From Merdibacter sp965119685 (GTDB taxonomy: Bacteria > Bacillota_I > Bacilli_A > Erysipelotrichales > Erysipelotrichaceae), in assembly GCA_965119685.1 (NCBI GenBank), contig OZ221971.1, positions 2,108,001 to 2,172,000 on the forward strand: DNA of 64,000 nucleotides, read 5' to 3'. This document shows, in pieces, positions 9,769 through 16,695 of this stretch. Each line of letters opens with the position of its first letter. The stretch's first letter is position 1. The notes under the pieces are model-generated. The model was given only the letters and a program-made list of their open reading frames with translations, made no database searches and was not told the origin of the DNA. Made by a program: the position numbers and the translations under genes.

Positions 9769-9793
9769 ATTTTCTCTCTCCTTTCTTCCAAAT

Positions 9794-9816
9794 AAAAAGG
9801 AAGTATCTCTACTTCC
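9794..9816 (-). terminator. Second of two tandem terminators after the lipoprotein gene
   Basis: GGAAGTA (9799-9805) pairs with TACTTCC (9810-9816). On the minus strand the stem is followed by a T-run (9798-9794 and on). Confidence 0.75.
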
Positions 9817-9825
9817 TATACGTAA

Positions 9826-9848
9826 AAAAGGCAGGTTTCCCTACCTTT
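9826..9848 (-). terminator. First of two tandem terminators after the lipoprotein gene
   Basis: AAAGGCAGG pairs with CCTACCTTT around a TTTC loop, with a T-run on the minus strand. With the next hairpin it separates lipoprotein and adhesin transcription. Confidence 0.8.
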
Positions 9849-9866
9849 TATATGATTTTTAATAAT

Positions 9867-10817
9867 TTATTCTATCGGGGTTTTCCAGTAATCAAATTCT
9901 ACCGTATATCCCACAATATTATTACATGTGTCAAACATTGGTCCATAAGTAAAGCGACTTACTGTATATTCATTTTCTGATTGATATTGTTTTCCATACT
10001 CATACGCTTCTTGTTCCGTAGCAAATTTCATCCCACTGTTTCCGTACTGAGTATCCGGCACATAACAAGCCTGCGTTCCTCCTGAAGAACTCGATCCGCT
10101 CGATGAACTTCCTGATGATATGCTGCCGCCCGATGAAGTGCTTCCGCTGGAAGAACCTGTACTGCCAGATCCACTCGATCCGCTGTTTCCTGATGCGCCG
10201 GATGAAGATGGCTGTGAAGATGATCCGCCGGCAGCATTGTTATTGCTTTGCGTCTTTGGCTTCTCTTTAACCGAGATCGTGCATTTCTTTTCTGTCTTGT
10301 TGCCGTTGGCATCCTCCGCAATCACTTTCACCGGATAGTCTCCTGCTTTCTTTACGTTCACTTCTCCGTCAATGCGAACATTCACATCCGAGAGATCTTC
10401 TGCTTGAAACAGCTTGGCCAGATCTTTCTCATACCCATATTCCACGGACACCTTGTCCTTGAAATCTTTAAACTCCGGCGCAGTCGTATCCTCCACTTTC
10501 ACCGGCAACTGCAGCGGCTCTACATTTTCTCCATACTTGATCTCCAGCGTATAGTCTCCGACAGCTAACAGCTGATCTTCATTGATGCTCTCCGCTTTGA
10601 TCTCTTCCTCTTCCTGTTTGAGAACAACTGAAAACTCATAATTCTCTTTTATCTCATCGTAGTCTTTGATAATGCTTTCCAGCTGTACATCCTCATAAGG
10701 ATTCTCCCCGTATTCCAATGTGACAGTCTCTTCTGTCAATTCCGGCGCAGCACTGCCTCCGCAAGCAACTAGCCCTAAGCACAACATACCACATAACACT
10801 CCATATACCTTTTTCAT
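9867..10817 (-). CDS. Secreted lipoprotein with Ig-like domain and Ser/Gly linker
   Basis: 316 residues. A lipoprotein signal ends in LGLVAC, so Cys near residue 19 should be lipidated and the protein exposed on the outer membrane face. Residues about 100-185 resemble bacterial Ig-like surface modules (KAGDYPVKVIAEDANGNKTE). A low-complexity Ser/Gly/Thr linker of about 60 residues follows, then a C-terminal region of about 65 residues with two Cys (ACYVPD, FDTCNN) that I do not recognise. The ATG at 10817 is preferred over the adjacent GTG at 10820 because of its spacing from GGGGGG. It follows the small membrane protein gene and precedes the adhesin. Confidence 0.85.
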   Translation of the reverse strand: MKKVYGVLCGMLCLGLVACGGSAAPELTEETVTLEYGENPYEDVQLESIIKDYDEIKENYEFSVVLKQEEEEIKAESINEDQLLAVGDYTLEIKYGENVEPLQLPVKVEDTTAPEFKDFKDKVSVEYGYEKDLAKLFQAEDLSDVNVRIDGEVNVKKAGDYPVKVIAEDANGNKTEKKCTISVKEKPKTQSNNNAAGGSSSQPSSSGASGNSGSSGSGSTGSSSGSTSSGGSISSGSSSSGSSSSGGTQACYVPDTQYGNSGMKFATEQEAYEYGKQYQSENEYTVSRFTYGPMFDTCNNIVGYTVEFDYWKTPIE

Positions 10818-10839
10818 CACAATACCCCCCTGATTTCCT

Positions 10840-11244
10840 CTAAATAAGTCTTTTTCTATTCAGCCAGTCGATTGTTTCCAGCCGATCATACACCACCAAA
10901 CATATCGTGAATATAATCATTATCGTCACTACAAACGTCACACGTATAGCCACAGCAGAGACTTCTTTCGTTTCCATCAAGTTGTCAGACAGGATATACA
11001 GCACTCCGTCATACAGACCGCCCCAAAAGTTCATGAGGATAGAAAATACCAAAAGGATCATCAACACCAATAATATCAATTTTTGGTGATCGATTGCCGC
11101 CGTTGTTTCTACGTATTCCATTGTAAGTTCATCTTTGCTCATGGAAGCATATTTCTCTTTCATCTGCATATATGCTTCTACTTTCTTTTGTCTACGATAA
11201 TCATAAGAGATTCTTATCAGCATCCGTTTTATTTTTTCTTTCAT
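10840..11244 (-). CDS. Small membrane protein of unknown function
   Basis: 134 residues from the ATG at 11244, chosen because AAAGGGTG lies at proper spacing; in-frame ATGs upstream lack a site. The N-terminal 65 residues are basic and helical, then two transmembrane segments (about 55-75 LILLVLMILLVFSILMNFW and about 95-120 VTFVVTIMIIFTICLVVYD) and a short basic tail. No family recognised. It lies 22 nt upstream of the lipoprotein gene and is probably cotranscribed with it. Confidence 0.7.
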   Translation of the reverse strand: MKEKIKRMLIRISYDYRRQKKVEAYMQMKEKYASMSKDELTMEYVETTAAIDHQKLILLVLMILLVFSILMNFWGGLYDGVLYILSDNLMETKEVSAVAIRVTFVVTIMIIFTICLVVYDRLETIDWLNRKRLI

Positions 11245-11283
11245 ATCTTCACCCTTTTCCATTGACTTTGATTTCATAAAAAC

Positions 11284-11289
11284 AGTATA
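11284..11289 (-). promoter_or_regulatory. -10 box for the membrane protein-lipoprotein operon
   Basis: TATACT on the minus strand, about 40 nt before the start codon of the small membrane protein gene. It is back-to-back with a plus-strand extended -10 box at 11305-11313. Confidence 0.45.
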
Positions 11290-11304
11290 CAAACCGAAGA
11301 TCTG

Positions 11305-11313
11305 TGGTATAAT
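11305..11313 (+). promoter_or_regulatory. Extended -10 promoter pointing into a short terminated segment
   Basis: TGG then TATAAT on the plus strand. Predicted transcription from about 11320 meets the terminator at 11351-11380 after about 60 nt, with no well-supported ORF between. Confidence 0.5.
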
Positions 11314-11319
11314 ATCACC

Positions 11320-11385
11320 GAAGATGGAAGGGAATCACATTCCTAACCAGAAAAGGAGAGGACGGCAATCCTCTCCTTTTTATCG
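11320..11385 (+). ncRNA. Candidate short RNA of about 60 nt
   Basis: Defined only by the plus-strand extended -10 promoter upstream and the strong hairpin with T-run at its end. A 23-codon frame beginning at 11325 has no ribosome site. Its 3' end is antisense to the 3' end of the 45-residue ORF transcript on the other strand. No known RNA family recognised. Confidence 0.25.
11351..11380. terminator. Bidirectional terminator
   Basis: A perfect 12-bp stem: AAAAGGAGAGGA (11351-11362) with TCCTCTCCTTTT (11369-11380) and a 6-nt loop. It serves the 45-residue ORF on the minus strand and the candidate short RNA on the plus strand. Confidence 0.85.
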
Positions 11386-11415
11386 CAGGCGTTAGAACAA
11401 TGTGATTATCTCTTT

Positions 11416-11553
11416 CTAATCTCTCTTATGAAAAAGATCAATACAATGATGTATAGGATCTCTAACATTTGAAGATAGAAGGTACATCACATTTCTAACA
11501 TTCCTGCGTTCTGCCATGGTAAAGCTATCGGTGCCGGAAATATAAGGCGTCAT
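11416..11553 (-). CDS. Small 45-residue ORF in a complete transcription unit
   Basis: A predicted 45-residue soluble, basic protein (contains MAERRNVRNVMYLLSSNV) that I do not recognise. Support is from context: an extended -10 box (11584-11592) places transcription start near 11577, AGGAGG lies 8 nt before the ATG at 11553, and a perfect terminator follows at 11351-11380. A longer in-frame start at 11601 would lie upstream of the promoter's start point. It sits beside an ORF6N remnant, so it could also be a leftover of the same lost element. Confidence 0.45.
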   Translation of the reverse strand: MTPYISGTDSFTMAERRNVRNVMYLLSSNVRDPIHHCIDLFHKRD

Positions 11554-11583
11554 ACATTCGACCTCCTGACTATTTCCATGCCC

Positions 11584-11592
11584 ATTATACCA
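11584..11592 (-). promoter_or_regulatory. Extended -10 promoter for the 45-residue ORF
   Basis: The minus strand reads TGG TATAAT; predicted start near 11577, about 24 nt before the ATG. Confidence 0.55.
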
Positions 11593-11673
11593 TGGTTCCA
11601 TCTCAAAAAGGCATCGGCTTGCGAATCAACTGTTCATCACCTGTATTGGATTAAAATTTAAATCCTAATGGTT

Positions 11674-11926
11674 TTATCCTCTTCTTTCTATTTCAATCGC
11701 GCTAACAGCGCTTGAATAATCGTTTCCTCCTGAATAAGGTAAATATCTTCTGCCGCCACGTCCATCTTTATTTCCTGCATTTATTTTTGAGATGCCAAGT
11801 TGGAATCTCAAGTTTTCAAACGCCTAATCGTTGGAGATCAAAATTCTTTGGAAATCTTTTTTTATTTCTTTTCATAGCTTTATTTAAATATCTTATTTCC
11901 GCTTTCTCGATCCCCACAGGCCCATT
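11674..11926 (-). pseudogene. Decayed ORF6N-domain gene (phage antirepressor-like)
   Basis: Two minus-strand frames join into a degraded ORF6N domain. Frame one (11923 down to 11819) gives LNKAMKRNKKRFPKNF, matching the family pattern LNQAVKRNxxRFPEDF. After a frameshift near 11822, frame two (11823 down to 11677) gives FENLRFQLGISK and GRGGRRYLPY, matching the family's EFENLR and RGGRRYLPY. The segment normally following (FTEQG and on) is largely lost, with only a trace left (SSAV..AIEI). ORF6N proteins are common in phages and integrative elements, so this is a mobile-element scar. Family match is from memory of its motifs. Confidence 0.75.
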
Positions 11927-11938
11927 TCATCTATGAAC

Positions 11939-11947
11939 ATTATAACA
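11939..11947 (-). promoter_or_regulatory. Relict extended -10 promoter of the ORF6N gene
   Basis: TGT TATAAT on the minus strand just upstream of the ORF6N remnant. It may still be active although the gene is broken. From 11948 to 12152 I see nothing else. Confidence 0.4.
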
Positions 11948-12152
11948 TACACCCTCCTGTCCTGCTAACTTTGATCTCTCCAATCCCTCAGCTCTTCTCC
12001 CCATCTTTCCCATCCATTAAAATTTCCCAAAATAAATTAGACCCCCGGTATCCATACAGCAAAACCCCTCCATTTAACTATTGATGCATCTGATTAAAAG
12101 TTGAACGGATAAATTTCTGTTCCCCCGCAAAACGCTTTCCTACCCATTACAA

Positions 12153-12205
12153 CAAAAAAAGGGCGAACCTCCTGATCGGATGTCCATCCAAATCTTGAGG
12201 TTCGC
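12153..12205 (-). terminator. Terminator after trxA
   Basis: GCGAACCTC (12163-12171) pairs with GAGGTTCGC (12197-12205); the minus-strand stem ends in CC and a run of seven T (12159-12153). It ends the HAD-HAD-trxA transcript. Confidence 0.8.
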
Positions 12206-12294
12206 TCATCATCGCATACGGCATCACAGCCCCTTGCTTTTTGTTCTCTTTGCGATAGCGCTATGTAAACAAGCTTACCTACGCTTCTCCCATA

Positions 12295-12606
12295 TTAGAC
12301 AAACTGCTTTAAGAAAGCCAACAGCTGCTCCTTTGGCTGATAACCGTTGATCCGCTGAATCATTTCGCCGTTTTTGAAAAGTATCATCGTCGGTACCGAC
12401 ATGATCTGATAAGACGCCGCCAATGCCTGCTGCGCATCAACATCGACCTTCACAATCTCAATCTGCTCTCCCATCTCTGCGGCCACCTCTTCCAGCACCG
12501 GTGAAAGCATCTTGCACGGCCCACACCACGTTGCGAAAAAATCAACCAGCAATAACGGCTGCTCCTTTACCATTGCGTGAAATTCTGTTTCATTGACGAT
12601 CTTCAT
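12295..12606 (-). CDS. trxA: Thioredoxin
   Basis: 103 residues, the standard one-domain thioredoxin length. The active site WCGPCKM (residues about 27-33) and the cis-proline loop SVPTMILFKNGE are present. It is a cytoplasmic disulfide reductant, normally recycled by thioredoxin reductase, whose gene is not in this window. A good ribosome site (AAAGGAG) precedes the ATG. It is the last gene of a three-gene run with two HAD phosphatases. Confidence 0.95.
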   Translation of the reverse strand: MKIVNETEFHAMVKEQPLLLVDFFATWCGPCKMLSPVLEEVAAEMGEQIEIVKVDVDAQQALAASYQIMSVPTMILFKNGEMIQRINGYQPKEQLLAFLKQFV

Positions 12607-12621
12607 AAAGACATCTCCTTT

Positions 12622-13515
12622 CTAACACTTCTCCAGCATGCGTTCAATCACACCCGCCGGACCCTCATTTCTATTATTGTCACATACATCATAAGCGATT
12701 CGCTTTACGCTGTCCAGCGCATTGCCCACGGCATACCCAAATCCACAGGCTTTTAACAATTCAATATCATTTTCCCCATCGCCAAACGCCATCACCGCAG
12801 ATAAATTCACGCCCATCTGCGCGCAGCACCAACGAACGCCCACCAGCTTGTTTGCCTCCACAGGCAGCACCTCCATCCAGCGATACGTCGTCCTGCCCCA
12901 CCAAAGCCGATCTCGATAAGGCTTCAGCAATATCTCCGCAGCATCCAAACGTGGCGCCGTATCACATATACAGAGCTTATTCATCGTCTGCGGCAGCTGA
13001 TCAACACTTCTCACCTCATATTGCTTTGGGTACCCCTTACGGTTATCATAGACGATCTCAAAGCCGCCGGCAGTCAGCGGGTGATCTGCCGCAAGCCCAT
13101 GACTGCGGATATACTCCCGCTTTTCCTTCATCAGCCGCTGCGGAATATGATAATACAGCGCATCATCCTGACAGATATTCACCTCAAACTCCTGTTGGAT
13201 CAACGTTTCATACAGCTCGGCGATCTCATCCCTGCGCAGCTGATGAAACACCTTGCGTTTGCCGTTTGCAAGATCATACACCGCCGTTCCGTTGATCTCC
13301 ACTAACCATCCGCCATAGCGATCCATCTGTAATTCCTTCGCATAAGACATCATTTTGGGATAGGCGCGTCCGGAGGCGAGAATCAGACGAACGCCCGCCT
13401 GCTGCGCCTTGATGAGTGCTTCCTTTGTCCGCTCTCCCAGCACATCTTCTCCATTTTGGACATGCTGCAGCAAAGTGCCGTCCATATCCGAAGCGATCAC
13501 CTGCACGTGGCGCAT
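12622..13515 (-). CDS. Cof-type HAD phosphatase
   Basis: 297 residues from the ATG at 13515, which has GAGGAAA upstream; a longer frame runs back into the preceding gene and is not needed. HAD motif I is SDMDGTLL and motif IV is FGDGENDIELL, with the large C2B cap of the Cof subfamily between. Such enzymes dephosphorylate sugar phosphates, nucleotides or cofactor phosphates; the substrate is not predictable. It begins one base before the stop of the upstream paralogue ends, so the two are coupled. Confidence 0.88.
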   Translation of the reverse strand: MRHVQVIASDMDGTLLQHVQNGEDVLGERTKEALIKAQQAGVRLILASGRAYPKMMSYAKELQMDRYGGWLVEINGTAVYDLANGKRKVFHQLRRDEIAELYETLIQQEFEVNICQDDALYYHIPQRLMKEKREYIRSHGLAADHPLTAGGFEIVYDNRKGYPKQYEVRSVDQLPQTMNKLCICDTAPRLDAAEILLKPYRDRLWWGRTTYRWMEVLPVEANKLVGVRWCCAQMGVNLSAVMAFGDGENDIELLKACGFGYAVGNALDSVKRIAYDVCDNNRNEGPAGVIERMLEKC

Positions 13516-13516
13516 A

Positions 13517-14374
13517 TCAGCTTTCCTCATGGAACAGATAGCGGGAAAGTGCTTTTGCAATCCCTTGCTGCTCATTGGTATCCGTCACTGCATAAGCGAC
13601 CTGTTTCACCTGCTCCATCGCATTGCCCATGGCGATACCATAGCCGCAGCGGCGAATCATTTCGATATCATTTTCCGCATCGCCAAAAGCGATCACTTCA
13701 TTGAGCGTAAAACCGTTTTCTTTAGCGATGTGCTCCAGCGCGCTCGCCTTATTGACGTTTTTCGGCATAATTTCAATCCACTGCGGACCGACCTCCAGCA
13801 AATCGTAATCCTTGAGCCTTGTGCGGATCTCTTCGAGATGACGGCGAAAATAACGCTCGGTATGGACAAGCACAACCTTGTTGATGTCTTGGGTGAAATC
13901 ACTCTTATCCTTGATCGTGATAAAATTGCGCTCTCCGCTTCCCTGCGCCAAGCCATAATCCATCGGCTTGCCGTGAACCACTCTCGCTAAGTGTTTTTTC
14001 ATCTTCTGCCGCTTGGAGATATAGTCATAAAAATCATATCCGCAGCAGAAGATCGCCTCCACATCATACTGCTTGACAATCTGCAAAATACGCTGTGCGT
14101 CCTCGTTGTCGAGCACCTCATCCAATTCATATTCCTTTCTGGCAAAGCTGTAAATCATCTGACCGTTCACCAATGCCAGATAATGATTTCCTTTTTCCAT
14201 CTGCAACGGCTCGTAGACAAATGTCGTGCCGTTTTTATCGCGGCCGCTGGCTAAGGTGAGGATGATCCCCTGCTCCTGCGCACGCATCAGCTGCTGCATC
14301 GTCACAGGATCGATCGTCTTATCACCGCGCAGCAGCGTGCCGTCCAAATCCATTGCGATCATCTTAATCGTCAT
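13517..14374 (-). CDS. Cof-type HAD phosphatase (paralogue)
   Basis: 285 residues with motif I MDLDGTLLRG near the N-terminus and motif IV FGDAENDIEMI near residue 230, the layout of Cof-type HAD hydrolases. It is a neighbour and probable paralogue of the next gene. Substrate unknown. GGAGGG precedes the ATG. It leads the operon, transcribed from the extended -10 box at 14401-14409. Confidence 0.88.
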   Translation of the reverse strand: MTIKMIAMDLDGTLLRGDKTIDPVTMQQLMRAQEQGIILTLASGRDKNGTTFVYEPLQMEKGNHYLALVNGQMIYSFARKEYELDEVLDNEDAQRILQIVKQYDVEAIFCCGYDFYDYISKRQKMKKHLARVVHGKPMDYGLAQGSGERNFITIKDKSDFTQDINKVVLVHTERYFRRHLEEIRTRLKDYDLLEVGPQWIEIMPKNVNKASALEHIAKENGFTLNEVIAFGDAENDIEMIRRCGYGIAMGNAMEQVKQVAYAVTDTNEQQGIAKALSRYLFHEES

Positions 14375-14400
14375 TATCGTTATCCCTCCTATCCGCTACC

Positions 14401-14409
14401 ATTATACCA
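14401..14409 (-). promoter_or_regulatory. Extended -10 promoter for the HAD-HAD-trxA operon
   Basis: TGG TATAAT on the minus strand, about 27 nt before the first HAD gene. Confidence 0.65.
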
Positions 14410-14448
14410 AAGCGAATGAGAAAATAAACAGCAAACCGATCGCTTTTA

Positions 14449-14457
14449 TGCTATACT
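14449..14457 (+). promoter_or_regulatory. Extended -10 promoter for ybaK
   Basis: TGC TATACT on the plus strand, 22 nt before the ybaK start. Confidence 0.6.
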
Positions 14458-14478
14458 GAATAGCGATGAGGTGGTTGT

Positions 14479-14961
14479 ATGAGAGCGGAAAAAACCAATG
14501 CCATGCGGTTGCTGGATAAAGAAAAAATCGCTTATCGCGTGCATGTTTATCCACACGGAAAAGAGGCAGTCGACGGCTTACAGGTCGCTTGGCTGCTCGA
14601 TGAGGATGCTGACTGCGTCTTTAAAACGCTCATCACACAGGCGAATACCAAAGAATATCTCGTCTATATGGTGCCGGTCTGTGCACAGCTGGATATGAAA
14701 AAAGCGGCGCAGGCGGCCAAAGTGAAGCATACCGAGATGATCGAGGTCAAGGAGATCACCAAGGTCAGCGGTTATGTCCGCGGCGGATGCTCTCCGCTGG
14801 CGATGAAAAAGCGTTACCGCACCTTTATCGATGCAAGCGCATTGCAGAAAGAGCACATCTATTTCAGCGGCGGCAAGATCGGCTTGCAGCTGGAGATGGC
14901 AGCGCACGATTTGGTGGAATTGTTACAGATCGTCCCTGCGGACATCATAAAATCAGCATGA
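14479..14961 (+). CDS. ybaK: Cys-tRNA(Pro)/Cys-tRNA(Cys) deacylase, YbaK/EbsC family
   Basis: 160 residues, full length for YbaK. The conserved lysine region DADCVFKTLI (about residues 43-52) and the glycine-rich VSGYVRGGCSPLAMKK (about 98-113) are typical. The enzyme removes cysteine wrongly attached to tRNA(Pro), in trans to prolyl-tRNA synthetase. GAGGTGG precedes the ATG. Monocistronic, divergent from the HAD operon, with its own promoter and terminator. Confidence 0.9.
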   Translation: MRAEKTNAMRLLDKEKIAYRVHVYPHGKEAVDGLQVAWLLDEDADCVFKTLITQANTKEYLVYMVPVCAQLDMKKAAQAAKVKHTEMIEVKEITKVSGYVRGGCSPLAMKKRYRTFIDASALQKEHIYFSGGKIGLQLEMAAHDLVELLQIVPADIIKSA

Positions 14962-15038
14962 CTGCGACTGCGCGAAAGACGCTCATGCTTGCCGCAAATG
15001 GCTCACCGGCATATCCTACAAGAAAAGCACAGCACAAG

Positions 15039-15092
15039 AAACCGATCCCCAAAGTCAGGTTTAACGCCTAACGATTGAAGATCGGTTTTTTT
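15039..15092 (+). terminator. Terminator after ybaK
   Basis: AAACCGATC (15039-15047) pairs with GATCGGTTT (15080-15088), followed by more T. The loop is long (32 nt) and has a small inner stem. Confidence 0.65.
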
Positions 15093-15095
15093 CAT

Positions 15096-15200
15096 TTATA
15101 ACATATGTGTTAAATCTCTCTTAACAGGAGAGCACGGAATGTGAAACCATATCAAAATGATTCCAACAAACACAAATACTACACCAATTAAGATAAACAT
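15096..15200 (-). CDS. Small 34-residue single-pass membrane peptide
   Basis: Minus-strand ATG at 15200, TAA at 15096-15098. The peptide is one hydrophobic helix (FILIGVVFVFVGIILIWF) with a short basic tail (SPVKRDLTHML). GAGGAAGAG lies about 4-7 nt upstream. It lies about 95 nt after the flavodoxin gene on the same strand, so it may be the last gene of the MarR operon. No known family. Composition and ribosome site are the only support. Confidence 0.45.
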   Translation of the reverse strand: MFILIGVVFVFVGIILIWFHIPCSPVKRDLTHML

Positions 15201-15294
15201 TTTTCTCTTCCTCAATTTTCATTCCATTATGCAAATTCTTCCACATCGTTTTCCATGCGTTTCACATTTGTACATTGTACTTTGATTGACAGGA

Positions 15295-15825
15295 TTACGA
15301 TTCGGATGTTATCCAATCCAACAACGCATTCAGATATGTCTTATCTGTCCAATCGCAGCTTTGCCCGGCCGCACACATCAACGCTTTTTCCCACGGTTCA
15401 TATGTTGCAGGGTCTTTTTTCGCAACCATTTTTTGGAGCATCCTGCACATTGTTCTGTCAGCAAATGACATCTTTTTCTCGTTCCACGCACCACGACCAT
15501 AAAAACAAGGAATGTTGCTTAAATTTCCGCTGAAATTGTGTTCATAGACTTGCTTAAAAGCCTGTTCATCAAAGGGCGAAGCGCCAACGCAAAAAACTGC
15601 TATGCGTTTGTTTTCTAACTGTTCCATGTGCTTTTTCAAAAATGTCAGACCCGCTATCCCCGAAGCGTAAATGCCACCCGCTAAAATAACAGTGTCATAT
15701 CTGGCAAGGTCTTTTATCTCCGCTTTCTTGATCTCCAAACAAGAAAATTTAGTAGCTTCGCTAAGCCAATCGACATATTTTTTTGTTGCACCATATTTTG
15801 ATTGATATAAAACTATGCCGTTCAC
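15295..15825 (-). CDS. Flavodoxin-domain protein
   Basis: 176 residues. The N-terminus IVLYQSKYGATKKY is the flavodoxin FMN phosphate-binding loop, and VILAGGIYASG and VFCVGASPFDE fit the next two FMN loops. It resembles the HemG/flavodoxin-like group of FMN proteins; a redox role is likely, the partner unknown. Its ATG overlaps the stop of the marR gene by 4 nt, so the two are coupled. The DNA is visibly AT-richer than the flanking core genes. Confidence 0.85.
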   Translation of the reverse strand: MNGIVLYQSKYGATKKYVDWLSEATKFSCLEIKKAEIKDLARYDTVILAGGIYASGIAGLTFLKKHMEQLENKRIAVFCVGASPFDEQAFKQVYEHNFSGNLSNIPCFYGRGAWNEKKMSFADRTMCRMLQKMVAKKDPATYEPWEKALMCAAGQSCDWTDKTYLNALLDWITSES

Positions 15826-16307
15826 TTAACTTCCTCCTTTTGCTTCTGAAACGCTTCTTCCAAGTGCTTAATTCCGTTCATCATCTTAATTGACAAGGAA
15901 TAATAAATGCTGATTTCATCTTCAGTAAATTCTCTGAAAACAGCTTCATGAACAAATTTCCCTTTCTCTGTATTCTCTTTACTGAATTGTTTCCCTTTTT
16001 GAGTATAAGAAATGCACAAACTCCTTGCGTCTGCCTCTGATTTTTCAAGTCTGATATAGCCCTCCTGTTCCAGTGGACGTGCCAACTGTTTTACATTTTG
16101 ACGAGAGCACCCCATAGCTTTCGCTACCGTTGACAAATCAGGCGGCGTATCAAATGCTTTAAGAACAGACATTAAGAGCCATTGCTTACATGACATCTCG
16201 TTATATCGGTCAAAAACTGAATGAAGCAGGTTTTCTTGAATGAACACTCCTGCAAACAGAAGATTTTTCTTCCATTGCAGATTTATACCCATTTTTTCAT
16301 ATTCCAT
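15822..16307 (-). CDS. MarR-family transcriptional regulator
   Basis: 161 residues from the ATG at 16307, chosen for TAGGAG at good spacing. The winged-helix core is visible (DLSTVAKAMGCSRQNVKQLA as recognition region, LEKSEADARSLCISYTQKG as wing). MarR dimers usually repress their own operon and respond to a small ligand or oxidant. Two near-palindromic sites that bracket its own -10 box strongly suggest autoregulation. Cotranscribed with the flavodoxin gene. AT-richer than its surroundings, so probably acquired. Confidence 0.88.
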   Translation of the reverse strand: MEYEKMGINLQWKKNLLFAGVFIQENLLHSVFDRYNEMSCKQWLLMSVLKAFDTPPDLSTVAKAMGCSRQNVKQLARPLEQEGYIRLEKSEADARSLCISYTQKGKQFSKENTEKGKFVHEAVFREFTEDEISIYYSLSIKMMNGIKHLEEAFQKQKEEVK

Positions 16308-16326
16308 TTTGGACTCTCCTATAATA

Positions 16327-16375
16327 CGTAACAAGTTACCATTTACAGTATAGTAACTTGTTACGCATTTGTCAA
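16327..16375 (-). promoter_or_regulatory. marR promoter with two operator copies
   Basis: On the minus strand TTGACA (16375-16370), 17 nt, TATACT (16352-16347). Site one GTAACTTGTTACG (16353-16365) fills the spacer; site two CGTAACAAGTTAC (16327-16339) lies at the start point. They are exact inverted copies, each itself nearly palindromic (GTAAC-NN-GTTAC). This is the expected layout for MarR autorepression. Confidence 0.85.
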
Positions 16376-16449
16376 GAGAACTCAGAGTGTTCCATCACTC
16401 CCCCTGAAAAAGGAAGCAGCAGAGATTTCTCTCTGCCGCCTTGTTTTGC

Positions 16450-16695
16450 CTATGCAATTAGGATTCTCTCATTCACAATCTCTCTCGCTCAAGCCTGCAT
16501 CTCATTCATTCGTCCAACCCGTTCTAAGGTGTTTTCCGCCTTGAGCTGCTCCGTAATACCTTGTGCCTGTTTCATTTGCTCTGTGAGCGTTTCAAAGCGT
16601 TCCTGTGCCTGTCTGTCGATGTTGGCAAGGCGGCAATTGAGCCTGACATTTGTGAGAAGATCTATGTGCAGAAGATGACTGCCGCCAAGCGTATT
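16450..16695 (-). pseudogene. tnpV: Remnant of transposon gene tnpV
   Basis: The minus strand reads IDLLTNVRLNCRLANIDRQA, then QERFETLTEQMKQAQGITEQ and RVGRMNEMQ. This matches the C-terminal part of TnpV, a small protein of Tn4451-like and related mobilizable elements of gut clostridia. A TGA (16489-16491) stands where TnpV normally has Cys, and the family's end (AREIVNERILIA) continues in the same frame to a TAG at 16450-16452. The N-terminal part is missing, replaced by the 3' end of the CapA-like gene. So this is a transposon scar. Family match from memory. Confidence 0.8.

Noticed and set aside
10120..10338. Repetitive plus-strand frame opposite the lipoprotein linker
   Set aside because: Produced by the antisense of the Ser/Gly low-complexity codons.
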